Shown piece by piece: positions 8,723 to 19,858 of a stretch of DNA of 46,602 bases. The position numbers were made by a program, and so were the translations under genes. This DNA comes from Aquipseudomonas alcaligenes MRY13-0052 (GTDB taxonomy: Bacteria > Pseudomonadota > Gammaproteobacteria > Pseudomonadales > Pseudomonadaceae): assembly GCA_000474255.1 (NCBI GenBank), contig BATO01000050.1, positions 1-46,602 on the forward strand. The letters run 5' to 3'. Positions within the stretch are counted from its first letter, which is position 1; every line of letters begins with the position of its first letter. The notes beneath the pieces were generated by a model. The model was not told the DNA's origin, did not search any database, and was given only the letters and a program-made list of their open reading frames with translations.

Positions 8723-9642
8723 TGGACGAGCGCATCGCGGTCACGGTGGTGGCGGGCTTTCTCGGAGCCGGCAAGACCACCTTGCTCAATCGCATGGTGC
8801 AGCGCGCGGGGGATAGCCGGCTGGCGGTGATCGTCAACGACTTCGGCGCGCTGAACATCGATGCGGCGCTGGTGGCCGAGGTCACCGATGCGGTGTACAG
8901 CCTGCAGAACGGTTGCATCTGCTGCACGGTGCAGGAGGACCTGCTGGCCCAGCTCGCCAGCCTGGCGCGGTTGCAGCCGCGCCTGCAGCGCATCGTCATC
9001 GAGTGCAGCGGCGTCTCCGACCCGCAACGCATCGTGCAGACCCTGGCTTATCCACAGCTGCGCAGCCTGCTGCGGCTGGACCTGGTCATCACCCTGGTGG
9101 ACGCCACCCGGCACCTGGAACTGGACGGCGAATACGCGCGGCTGGCCCGTGCCCAGGTGGCGGCAGCCGATGTGCTGCTGCTGAACAAGACCGACTTGGT
9201 GGACGCGGAGGAACTGGAACGCCTGCGCGAAGCACTGCCGGCGCGGGCGTTGCTGCATGTCGGGGTGCAGGCCGATCTGCCGGATGCGCTGTGGCTGGAT
9301 GCTGGCGCACCGAGCCGTACGCCCGGCGCACTGACGCCGGTGGCGACGGCGGACCATGGGCAGTTGTTCGAGTCCTGGGTCTGGGAAGGCGAGGGGCGCT
9401 TCGAGGCCCAGCGCCTGAGGGCCTGGCTGGCCGGCCTGCCGGACGCGCTGTTCCGCCTCAAGGGCTGGGTGCGCCTGGAGGCTGGCGAGGGGCCGCTGTG
9501 GTTGCAGCAGGTGGGCCGGCGCAGCCAGTTCAGCCCGGTGAGCGGGGCGGTGGATGACGGCATGCGCCTGGTGTTCATCGCCCGGCGTGGGTTCGCCGGG
9601 CGCGAGGCGCTGGAAAGCGGCTTGCGCGCCTGCCTGCGCTGA
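8719..9642 (+). CDS. CobW/G3E-family P-loop GTPase, putative metallochaperone
   Basis: 307 residues. Walker A is GFLGAGKTT at residues 13-21, the metal-binding CxCC motif is GCICC at 65-69, and the guanine motif NKTD is at 156-159; ECSG follows the second strand. A CobW C-terminal domain occupies the last third. The family loads zinc or cobalt into target enzymes. The ATG overlaps the stop of the amidohydrolase by 4 nt (ATGA), implying translational coupling, so the likely client is that enzyme or the M20 enzyme of the same cluster (inference). The gene ends 5 bp from the convergent binding-protein gene. Confidence 0.88.
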   Translation: MMDERIAVTVVAGFLGAGKTTLLNRMVQRAGDSRLAVIVNDFGALNIDAALVAEVTDAVYSLQNGCICCTVQEDLLAQLASLARLQPRLQRIVIECSGVSDPQRIVQTLAYPQLRSLLRLDLVITLVDATRHLELDGEYARLARAQVAAADVLLLNKTDLVDAEELERLREALPARALLHVGVQADLPDALWLDAGAPSRTPGALTPVATADHGQLFESWVWEGEGRFEAQRLRAWLAGLPDALFRLKGWVRLEAGEGPLWLQQVGRRSQFSPVSGAVDDGMRLVFIARRGFAGREALESGLRACLR

Positions 9643-9647
9643 CGGGA

Positions 9648-10706
9648 TCAGTGGCCGTCGCGGAACTCGGCCCAGACCTGGTCACGGGTGGCGCCAAGCT
9701 TGTCGGGCAGGGATTCCAGGGCGAACAGGCGGCGCTTGGTTTCCTTGTCCGGGTAGAGGCCGGGCTGGTCACGCAGGCCGGCGGCGAGGAATTCGCGGGC
9801 GTCGGCATTGCCGTTGGGGTAGAGGGTTTCAGTGGTGATCTGCGCGGCGACCTTGGGCTGCATCATGAAGTCGATGAAGCGATGGGCGAGGTCGGCGCGG
9901 TTGGCGCTGGTGGGGATGGCGAGGTTGTCGATGAACAGCACCGAGCCCTCGTCGGGCACCACGAAGCGCACCGGCTGGCCGGCGGCCGCGGCGTTGAGGG
10001 CGTCACCGACCCAGGCCATGGCGACGCACAGCTGGCCTTTGTTGAGGTCTTCGATGTAGCGCTCGCTGTCGATGTAGCGCAGGTTCGGCCGCAGGCCGGT
10101 GAGCAGCTCGGCGGAGCGCTTGAGGCGGCTGGGAGCGGTGCGGGCGAGGGTGCGGCCCTGGTAGGTCATGAGGATGGACAGGGCCTCGTCCGGGGCGTCG
10201 AGCACGCTCATGCCGCAACTGGCCAGGCGCTTGCTCTGCTCCGGCTCGAAAAGCACGCTCCAGCTCGGCGGCAGCGGGCCGCCATAGGCCTTCTCGGCCT
10301 GGGGCGTGTTCACCGCGAGGCCCACGGCGCCCCAGAGGTAGGGCACGGCGTGCTGGTTGTTGGGGTCGACGGCGGCGAGCTTGCTCAGCAGCTGCTTGTC
10401 CAGGTGCTGGCGGTTGGGCAGGCGGCTGAAGTCCAGGGCCTGCAGGCGCCCGGCCTTGATCAGTTCGGGGAGGTTGTTGTGGGAGGGCACGACGATGTCG
10501 ATGGCCTCGCCGCTTGCCATGATCTTCTGCAGCTCTTCGGCGCTGGAGAAGGTGTGGTAGTCCACGCGGATGCCGGTCTGCTGCTCGAAGTCCTTGAGCA
10601 CCTGGGGGGCGATGTAGTCGTTCCAGTTGTAGACGCGGATGGTGTCTTCAGCGCTGGCCAGGGTCGGCAACAACGCGAACAGCAGCGGTGCGAGGAAGCG
10701 GGGCAT
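9648..10706 (-). CDS. PotF-like periplasmic polyamine-binding protein (PA0295-like)
   Basis: 352 residues from the ATG at 10704-10706, chosen because GGAGGA lies just upstream and a signal peptide (residues 1-19, ending ASA) begins there; a longer in-frame opening to 10982 crosses non-coding DNA. The mature protein starts with the polyamine-receptor motif YNWNDYIAP (26-34). In the late ligand loop it has F-I-D-N where SpuE has W-F-D-M. It is the fourth SpuD/E-type receptor in the locus and stands alone on the minus strand without its own permease or ATPase, so it probably uses SpuFGH or another system (inference). P. aeruginosa carries a similar gene in this position, as I recall. Confidence 0.88.
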   Translation of the reverse strand: MPRFLAPLLFALLPTLASAEDTIRVYNWNDYIAPQVLKDFEQQTGIRVDYHTFSSAEELQKIMASGEAIDIVVPSHNNLPELIKAGRLQALDFSRLPNRQHLDKQLLSKLAAVDPNNQHAVPYLWGAVGLAVNTPQAEKAYGGPLPPSWSVLFEPEQSKRLASCGMSVLDAPDEALSILMTYQGRTLARTAPSRLKRSAELLTGLRPNLRYIDSERYIEDLNKGQLCVAMAWVGDALNAAAAGQPVRFVVPDEGSVLFIDNLAIPTSANRADLAHRFIDFMMQPKVAAQITTETLYPNGNADAREFLAAGLRDQPGLYPDKETKRRLFALESLPDKLGATRDQVWAEFRDGH

Positions 10707-10727
10707 GGAGTCCTCCCTGATGGTTGA

Positions 10728-10745
10728 CGCCGCATTATTGCGGCG
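10728..10745. promoter_or_regulatory. Perfect palindrome upstream of the PotF-like gene
   Basis: CGCCGCA-TTAT-TGCGGCG, 21 bp before the start codon of the minus-strand binding-protein gene. It is symmetrical with no T-tract and lies in the 5' leader, so it could be an operator or a leader hairpin. No regulator can be assigned. Confidence 0.4.
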
Positions 10746-10863
10746 CAAATGTTTCAGCAGGTTGATGCATGTCAGCGGCTGGGCCTCTCTGGAACGGGCC
10801 TTTGCGCGGTTCTCACAGCGCCCTTCCGAGATCGCGGGTGGGAGGAAGGGATGAATCGCAGAC

Positions 10864-10891
10864 AAAAAAACGCCGGCCCTGGGGCCGGCGT
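10864..10891 (-). terminator. Rho-independent terminator of spuI
   Basis: On the minus strand ACGCCGGCCC (10891-10882 side) pairs with GGGCCGGCGT with a 2-nt centre and is followed by seven T residues (10864-10870 read as A on the plus strand). It lies 13 bp past the spuI stop codon. Confidence 0.88.
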
Positions 10892-10903
10892 CTTTCGACT
10901 CGC

Positions 10904-12280
10904 TTACACGGTATGCAGGTACCAGTTGTATTCGAGGTCGGAGATGGAGTGTTCGAACTCCTCCAGCTCGCTTTCCTTGCACGCGACGAAGATGTCGATG
11001 TAATCCGGGCTGATGTACTTGGCCAGGATTTCGCTGTCGTCCAACTCGCGCAGTGCATCACGCAGGTTGTTCGGCAGGCTCTGCTCCAACTGCTCGTACG
11101 AGTTGCCTTCGATGGGGGCGCCGGGTTCGATCTGGTTGGTCAGGCCGTGGTGCACGCCCGCCAGGATCGACGCCATCATCAGGTACGGGTTGGCATCGGC
11201 ACCGGCTACGCGGTGTTCGATACGCACCGCATCCGCGCTGCCGGTGGGCACGCGCAGGGCGACGGTACGGTTGTCCAGACCCCAGCTCGGTGCGTTCGGC
11301 ACGTAGAACTGCGCGCCGAAGCGGCGGTAGGAGTTCACGTTCGGGCAGAGGAAGGCCATGGAAGCGGGTAGGGTCTCGAGCACACCGCCGAGCGCATGGC
11401 GCAATGCGGCGTTCTGCTCGGGATCCTCGCTGGCGAAGATGTTCTTGCCATGCTTGTCCAGCAGCGAGATATGGACGTGCAGACCGTTGCCGGCCTGACC
11501 CGGGTAGGGCTTGGCCATGAAGGTGGTGTCCATCTCGTGGTCATACGCGATGTTCTTCACCAGGCGCTTGAGCAGCACGGCGTAGTCGCAGGCCTTGATC
11601 GGGTCCGCCACGTGGTGGAGGTTGACCTCGAACTGGGCCGGGGCGCTTTCCTTGACGATGGCGTCGGCCGGGATGCCCTGGACCCTGGCGCCTTCGAGGA
11701 TGTCCTGCAGGCAGTCGGCGTACTCGTCGAGATCGTCAATCAGGTAGACCTGGGTGGACTGCGGGCGCTTACCGGAGATCGGGGAGCGCGGCGGCTGCGG
11801 ACGGCCGTTCACGTTCTCCTGGTCGATCAGGTAGAACTCGAGCTCGAACGCGGCGCAGATGGTCAGGCCGAGATCGTCGAACTTCGCGACGACCTGGCGC
11901 AGCACTTCGCGCGGGTCGGCGAAGAAGGGCTCGCCTTCCATCTCGTGCATGGTCATCAGCAGTTGCGCGGTGGGGCGCTTCTGCCAGGGCTCGTCGCACA
12001 GGGTGCCGGGGATCGGGTAGCAGATACGATCGGCGTCGCCGATGTCCAGGCCGAGGCCGGTGCTTTCAACGGTGGAGCCGTTGATATCGAGGGCGAATAA
12101 GGAAGCGGGGAGGTTGATGCCTTTTTCGTAAACTTTGTGGAGGCTGGCGCGTTCGATTCGCTTGCCTCGGACTACTCCATTCATATCTGCGATCAGGAGG
12201 TCGACGAACTGGACCTCAGGATGTTCCTTAAGGAACTCGTTCGCTTCTTGAAGCTGAACGGCACGCGGGGGTACCGACAT
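10904..12280 (-). CDS. spuI: Glutamylpolyamine synthetase (glutamine synthetase family)
   Basis: 458 residues, glutamine-synthetase superfamily of the PuuA/FluG type. Visible hallmarks are the N-terminal beta-grasp segment with VRGKRIE, the AAFELEFYL metal-binding strand, GNGLHVHISL (ATP/metal loop), NSYRRFG and GADANPYLMMASILAG near the C-terminus. It should ligate glutamate to a polyamine amino group using ATP, the first step of the gamma-glutamylation route. The gene is divergent from spuA across a 276-bp region rich in palindromes, and has its own strong terminator. The spuI identity rests on its position next to spuA-H as in P. aeruginosa. Confidence 0.92.
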   Translation of the reverse strand: MSVPPRAVQLQEANEFLKEHPEVQFVDLLIADMNGVVRGKRIERASLHKVYEKGINLPASLFALDINGSTVESTGLGLDIGDADRICYPIPGTLCDEPWQKRPTAQLLMTMHEMEGEPFFADPREVLRQVVAKFDDLGLTICAAFELEFYLIDQENVNGRPQPPRSPISGKRPQSTQVYLIDDLDEYADCLQDILEGARVQGIPADAIVKESAPAQFEVNLHHVADPIKACDYAVLLKRLVKNIAYDHEMDTTFMAKPYPGQAGNGLHVHISLLDKHGKNIFASEDPEQNAALRHALGGVLETLPASMAFLCPNVNSYRRFGAQFYVPNAPSWGLDNRTVALRVPTGSADAVRIEHRVAGADANPYLMMASILAGVHHGLTNQIEPGAPIEGNSYEQLEQSLPNNLRDALRELDDSEILAKYISPDYIDIFVACKESELEEFEHSISDLEYNWYLHTV

Positions 12281-12387
12281 GATGCAACACCTTTCTTGTT
12301 AAAAATATCAATCACACGTTCGCTAGGGTGAGAGTCAATCGGAATCCCCTAACGATGTCAATAGCGCCCCATTTTGCCCTAAAACAG

Positions 12388-12399
12388 GGCCATATGGCC
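12388..12399. promoter_or_regulatory. 12-bp perfect palindrome in the spuI/spuA divergent region
   Basis: GGCCATATGGCC lies between CGCCCCA (from 12365) and TGGGGCG, which form an outer partial inverted repeat. A further GAGGGG...CCCCTC inverted repeat lies just downstream (about 12415-12433). The cluster of symmetry in a divergent promoter suggests operator sites; the binding factor is unknown. Confidence 0.45.
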
Positions 12400-12468
12400 A
12401 ATTTTGGGGCGTTTGAGGGGCATCTGACCCCTCTCGGGGCCATGGCGCACGCGGCGCTCAGCGAGGTG

Positions 12469-12509
12469 TGTTCGATTTTTTACAGCCCTATTGTGTAAAA
12501 AAATGAACA
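12469..12509. promoter_or_regulatory. 41-bp inverted repeat, candidate spuA operator
   Basis: Arm one TGTTCGATTTTTTACA (12469-12484) and arm two TGTAAAAAAATGAACA (12494-12509) are reverse complements at 14 of 16 positions around a 9-bp spacer. The element ends 47 bp before the spuA ATG, where the promoter should lie. It is AT-rich in a GC-rich genome, fitting a regulator operator or activator site; which regulator binds is not known from sequence. Confidence 0.6.
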
Positions 12510-12556
12510 ACGCTAAGCTCGGTCGCAACCCATAACAGCAATAAAACGGGTGTCTC

Positions 12557-13309
12557 ATGTCTCGCCTGCCGTTCATCGGCGTCACCGCCTGCACCAAGCA
12601 GATCGGTCTGCATCCCTACCATATAGCGGGTGACAAGTATCTTCGTGCGGTAGCCCTTGGCGCCGGCGGGGTTCCGCTGATTATTCCGGCTCTCGGCGAG
12701 CTCCTCGACACGACATCCCTTCTGGCCAGTCTAGACGGCTTGCTGTTCACCGGCTCACCTTCCAACGTCGAACCCCATCTTTATTCAGGCCCGGCCAGCG
12801 AGCCCGGCACCCTCCACGACCCGCAGCGCGATGGCACCACGCTTGCGCTGATGCGCGCCGCCGTGGCCGCCGGTGTGCCCGTGCTCGGCATCTGCCGGGG
12901 CTTCCAGGAAATGAACGTGGCCTTCGGCGGCACCCTGCACCAGAAGGTGCATGCGGTCGTAGGTCTCATGGATCACCGCGAGCCGGCCGATGAGCCGCTC
13001 GAGGTGCAGTATGCACCCCGCCACCCCGTGCAGATCCAGCCGGGTGGCATCCTCGCGGGCATCGGCTTGCCGGCGGAGATTCTCGTAAATTCCATTCATG
13101 GCCAGGGCGTTGAACGTCTGGCGCCGGGCCTTCACGTAGAAGCGCTGGCGCCTGACGGGTTGGTCGAATCCTGCTCGGTCGTCGGCGCGAAGAGTTTCGC
13201 GCTCGGAGTACAGTGGCACCCCGAGTGGCAGGTTCGTTCCAATCCCGATTATCTCGCCATCTTCCAGGCCTTTGGTGAGGCTTGCAGGAAGAGGGCGGGG
13301 CAACGCTGA
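12557..13309 (+). CDS. spuA: Class I glutamine-amidotransferase-like gamma-glutamyl hydrolase
   Basis: 250 residues. The GATase/peptidase C26 triad is visible: nucleophile Cys113 in GICRGFQEMN, then His221 and Glu223 in WHPEW. It resembles E. coli PuuD, which releases GABA from gamma-glutamyl-GABA after a polyamine has been glutamylated and oxidised. It is the first gene of the spuABCDEFGH series, 42 bp before spuB. The first 80 or so codons use more A/T-ending codons than the rest of the operon. SpuA was first described as a probable glutamine amidotransferase; the PuuD-like hydrolase role is inferred from family. Confidence 0.92.
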   Translation: MSRLPFIGVTACTKQIGLHPYHIAGDKYLRAVALGAGGVPLIIPALGELLDTTSLLASLDGLLFTGSPSNVEPHLYSGPASEPGTLHDPQRDGTTLALMRAAVAAGVPVLGICRGFQEMNVAFGGTLHQKVHAVVGLMDHREPADEPLEVQYAPRHPVQIQPGGILAGIGLPAEILVNSIHGQGVERLAPGLHVEALAPDGLVESCSVVGAKSFALGVQWHPEWQVRSNPDYLAIFQAFGEACRKRAGQR

Positions 13310-13351
13310 GCTCAGCTATACCAGTTGCAGCTCTCACACCCTGAGGTCTTT

Positions 13352-14710
13352 ATGACTACCAAGTTGGACCAGCTCACAAGCTGGTTGAAAGAACGCAAAA
13401 TCACCGAAGTTGAATGCTTGATCAGCGATCTTACCGGCATTGCCCGGGGCAAGATTTCGCCGACCAACAAGTTCCTCGACGAGAAGGGCATGCGCCTCCC
13501 CGAGAGCGTGCTGCTGCAGACCGTCACCGGCGACTATGTCGAGGACGACGTTTATTACGAGCTGCTGGACCCTGCCGATATCGACATGGTCTGCCGCCCG
13601 GACGAGAACGCCGTGTTCCTCGTGCCCTGGGCGCTGGAACCCACCGCGATGGTGATCCACGACACCTTCGACAAGATGGGCAACCCCATCGAGCTGTCGC
13701 CGCGCAACATCCTCAAGAAAGTGCTCAAGCTCTACGCCGACAAGGGCTGGCGCCCGATCGTCGCGCCGGAGATGGAGTTCTACCTGACCAAGCGCAGCGA
13801 CGACCCCGACTACCCGCTGCAGGCGCCGATCGGTCGTTCCGGCCGTCCGGAAACCGGCCGCCAGTCCTTCTCCATCGACGCGGCGAACGAATTCGACCCG
13901 CTGTTCGAGGACATGTACGACTGGTGCGAAGCCCAGGACCTGGACCTGGACACCCTCATCCACGAGGAAGGCCCGGCGCAGATGGAGATCAACTTCCGTC
14001 ACGGCGAAGCCCTGTCCCTGGCCGACCAGATCACCGTATTCAAGCGCACCATGCGCGAGGCCGCGCTGAAACATAACGTTGCCGCCACCTTCATGGCCAA
14101 GCCGATCACCGACCAGCCGGGCAGTGCCATGCACCTGCACCAGAGCGTGGTGGACATCAAGACCGGCAAGAACATCTTCTCCAATGAAGATGGCTCCATG
14201 AGCGAGCTGTTCCTGCACCACATCGGTGGCCTGCAGAAGTTCATCCCCGAGCTGCTGCCGCTGTTCGCCCCGAACGTGAACTCCTTCCGCCGCTTCCTGC
14301 CCGACACCTCGGCGCCGGTGAACGTGGAATGGGGCGAGGAGAACCGCACCGTGGGCCTGCGCGTCCCGGATGCCACCCCGCAGAACCGCCGCGTGGAGAA
14401 CCGCCTGGCCGGTGCCGATGCCAACCCCTACCTGGCGATCGCTGCCAGCCTGCTGTGCGGCTATATAGGCATGGTCGAGCAGATCAAGCCGAGCGCACAG
14501 GTGAAGGGCCGTGGTTACGAGCGTCGCAACCTGCGTCTGCCGCTGACCCTCGAAGACGCCCTCGAGCGCCTGGAGAACTGCAAGCCCCTGGAGAAATTCC
14601 TGGGTGCCAAGTTCATCAGCGCCTACGTCGCGGTGAAACGCGCCGAGCACGAGAACTTCAAGCGGGTCATCAGCTCCTGGGAGCGTGAATTCCTGCTGCT
14701 TTCCGTCTGA
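13352..14710 (+). CDS. spuB: Gamma-glutamylpolyamine synthetase (glutamine synthetase family)
   Basis: 452 residues from ATG 13352, with GAGG a few nucleotides upstream; an in-frame ATG at 13325 has no ribosome-binding site. Typical GS-fold motifs are VRGK-like ARGKISP, APEMEFYL, GSAMHLHQSV, NSFRRFLPD and GADANPYLAIAASLL. It ligates glutamate to putrescine or other polyamines at the cost of ATP. It is a paralogue of spuI across the divergent promoter, implying that the two enzymes differ in polyamine preference. It is followed after 64 bp by spuC, with a stem-loop between. Confidence 0.93.
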   Translation: MTTKLDQLTSWLKERKITEVECLISDLTGIARGKISPTNKFLDEKGMRLPESVLLQTVTGDYVEDDVYYELLDPADIDMVCRPDENAVFLVPWALEPTAMVIHDTFDKMGNPIELSPRNILKKVLKLYADKGWRPIVAPEMEFYLTKRSDDPDYPLQAPIGRSGRPETGRQSFSIDAANEFDPLFEDMYDWCEAQDLDLDTLIHEEGPAQMEINFRHGEALSLADQITVFKRTMREAALKHNVAATFMAKPITDQPGSAMHLHQSVVDIKTGKNIFSNEDGSMSELFLHHIGGLQKFIPELLPLFAPNVNSFRRFLPDTSAPVNVEWGEENRTVGLRVPDATPQNRRVENRLAGADANPYLAIAASLLCGYIGMVEQIKPSAQVKGRGYERRNLRLPLTLEDALERLENCKPLEKFLGAKFISAYVAVKRAEHENFKRVISSWEREFLLLSV

Positions 14711-14717
14711 TCCAAAC

Positions 14718-14746
14718 GGCGTGCCGCGTTCGTGGCGCGGCACGCC
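14718..14746 (+). other. Stem-loop between spuB and spuC
   Basis: GGCGTGCCGCG (14718-14728) and CGCGGCACGCC (14736-14746) are perfect complements with a 7-nt loop. No T-tract follows, so an mRNA processing or stability element is more likely than termination. Confidence 0.55.
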
Positions 14747-14774
14747 AACCCAGATTTGCATAGAGGTGTAGATA

Positions 14775-16145
14775 ATGAAGAGCCAAGTGACCAACCCCCA
14801 GACCCTTGAGTGGCAGGCACTCAGTCGCGACCACCACCTGCCGCCGTTCACCGACTACCAGGCGTTGAATGCCAAGGGCGCGCGGATCATCACCAAAGCC
14901 GACGGCGTCTACATCTGGGACAGCGAGGGCAACAAGATCCTCGATGCCATGGCCGGCCTGTGGTGCGTCAACGTCGGCTACGGCCGCGAGGAACTGGTGC
15001 AGGCGGCCACCCGCCAGATGCGCGAGCTGCCCTTCTACAACCTGTTCTTCCAGACCGCCCACCCGCCCGTCATCGAACTGGCCAAGGCCATTTCCGAGCT
15101 GGCGCCCGAGGGCATGAACCACGTGTTCTTCACCGGTTCCGGTTCCGAAGCCAACGACACCGTGCTGCGCATGGTCCGCCACTACTGGGCGACCAAGGGC
15201 CAGCCGAAGAAGAAAGTGGTCATCGGCCGCTGGAACGGCTACCACGGCTCCACCGTCGCCGGCGTCAGCCTCGGCGGCATGAAGGCGCTGCACGAGCAGG
15301 GCGACCTGCCGATCCCGGGGATCACCCACATCGCCCAGCCCTACTGGTTCGGCGAGGGTGGCGACATGGCCCCCGAGGAGTTCGGCGTCTGGGCCGCCGA
15401 GCAGCTGGAGAAGAAGATTCTCGAAGTCGGCGAGGAGAATGTCGCCGCCTTCATCGCCGAGCCCATCCAGGGCGCGGGCGGCGTGATCGTGCCGCCGGAA
15501 ACCTACTGGCCGAAGATCCGCGAGATCCTCGCCCGCTACGACATCCTGTTCATCGCCGACGAAGTCATCTGCGGCTTCGGCCGTACCGGCGAGTGGTTCG
15601 GCAGCCAGTACTACGGCAACGCCCCGGACCTGATGCCCATCGCCAAGGGCCTGACCTCCGGCTACATCCCCATGGGCGGCGTGATCGTCCGTGACGAGGT
15701 GGTCGAGGTGCTCAACCAGGGCGGCGAGTTCTACCACGGCTTCACCTACTCCGGTCACCCGGTGGCCGCTGCGGTGGCGCTGGAAAACATCCGCATCCTG
15801 CGCGAAGAGAAGATCGTCGAGAACGTGAAGGCGGAAACGGCACCGTATTTGCAACAACGCTGGCAGGAGCTGGCTGACCATCCCCTGGTTGGCGAAGCGC
15901 GTGGGGTCGGCATGGTTGGCGCCCTGGAACTGGTCAAGAACAAGAAGACCCGTGAGCGTTTCACCGATCTGGGCGTGGGCATGCAGTGCCGCGAGCACTG
16001 CTTCCGCAATGGCCTGATCATGCGTGCGGTCGGGGACACTATGATTGTGTCGCCGCCGCTGGTGATCAGTAAGGACGAGATCGACGAACTGGTGACCAAG
16101 GCTCGCAAGTGCCTCGACCTCACCGCGAGTGCAGTTCTGGGTTGA
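14775..16145 (+). CDS. spuC: Polyamine (putrescine):pyruvate aminotransferase
   Basis: 456 residues, the length of P. aeruginosa SpuC. It is a class III PLP aminotransferase: PLP-phosphate loop GSGSEANDT, VIGRWNGYHGST, FIADEVICGFGRTG with the ring-contacting Asp, and the Schiff-base Lys291 in IAKGLTSGYIPMGG. It transfers an amino group from putrescine (also cadaverine, spermidine) to pyruvate, giving 4-aminobutyraldehyde and alanine in the cytoplasm. It sits in the spu operon between the glutamylation genes and the receptors. A close paralogue is encoded at 27583-28980. Confidence 0.95.
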   Translation: MKSQVTNPQTLEWQALSRDHHLPPFTDYQALNAKGARIITKADGVYIWDSEGNKILDAMAGLWCVNVGYGREELVQAATRQMRELPFYNLFFQTAHPPVIELAKAISELAPEGMNHVFFTGSGSEANDTVLRMVRHYWATKGQPKKKVVIGRWNGYHGSTVAGVSLGGMKALHEQGDLPIPGITHIAQPYWFGEGGDMAPEEFGVWAAEQLEKKILEVGEENVAAFIAEPIQGAGGVIVPPETYWPKIREILARYDILFIADEVICGFGRTGEWFGSQYYGNAPDLMPIAKGLTSGYIPMGGVIVRDEVVEVLNQGGEFYHGFTYSGHPVAAAVALENIRILREEKIVENVKAETAPYLQQRWQELADHPLVGEARGVGMVGALELVKNKKTRERFTDLGVGMQCREHCFRNGLIMRAVGDTMIVSPPLVISKDEIDELVTKARKCLDLTASAVLG

Positions 16146-16272
16146 GCAATTGGGCGAGTTTGCAAACAATCGCATCCCGCGAGCTGTTGTAAGCGCGCCC
16201 CTGACCTTGCCAGACTGCGCCAGTGCGTTGGCCAGGCTCACCGGGCGGTGGCGACGCCGCTCGGACACTTAA

Positions 16273-18547
<2,275 letters not shown>

Positions 18548-18618
18548 AGCGACAACCCGATAAGAAACTCCGCAGCGCGCCCCGGTGCGCCAGCGGCCCG
18601 GCATATCAAGAGGATTAA

Positions 18619-19713
<1,095 letters not shown>

Positions 19714-19858
19714 TCGGGGGCGAGCCGCGCGGGCAGGGCTCGCGCAGCTTGCGCCAGAGCGGGCGACGAGCGGGTCTGGACGCGCGTCTCGCGCCTAACG
19801 AGCGATACTCAACGCAACCGGCCATAATGGTCGGCTAGCAAGAATTGGGAGTGTGGTA

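Noticed and set aside
12281-12556. Sigma-54 promoter for spuI or spuA
   Set aside because: I found no GG-N10-GC pair in a TGGCAC/TTGC context at a suitable distance.
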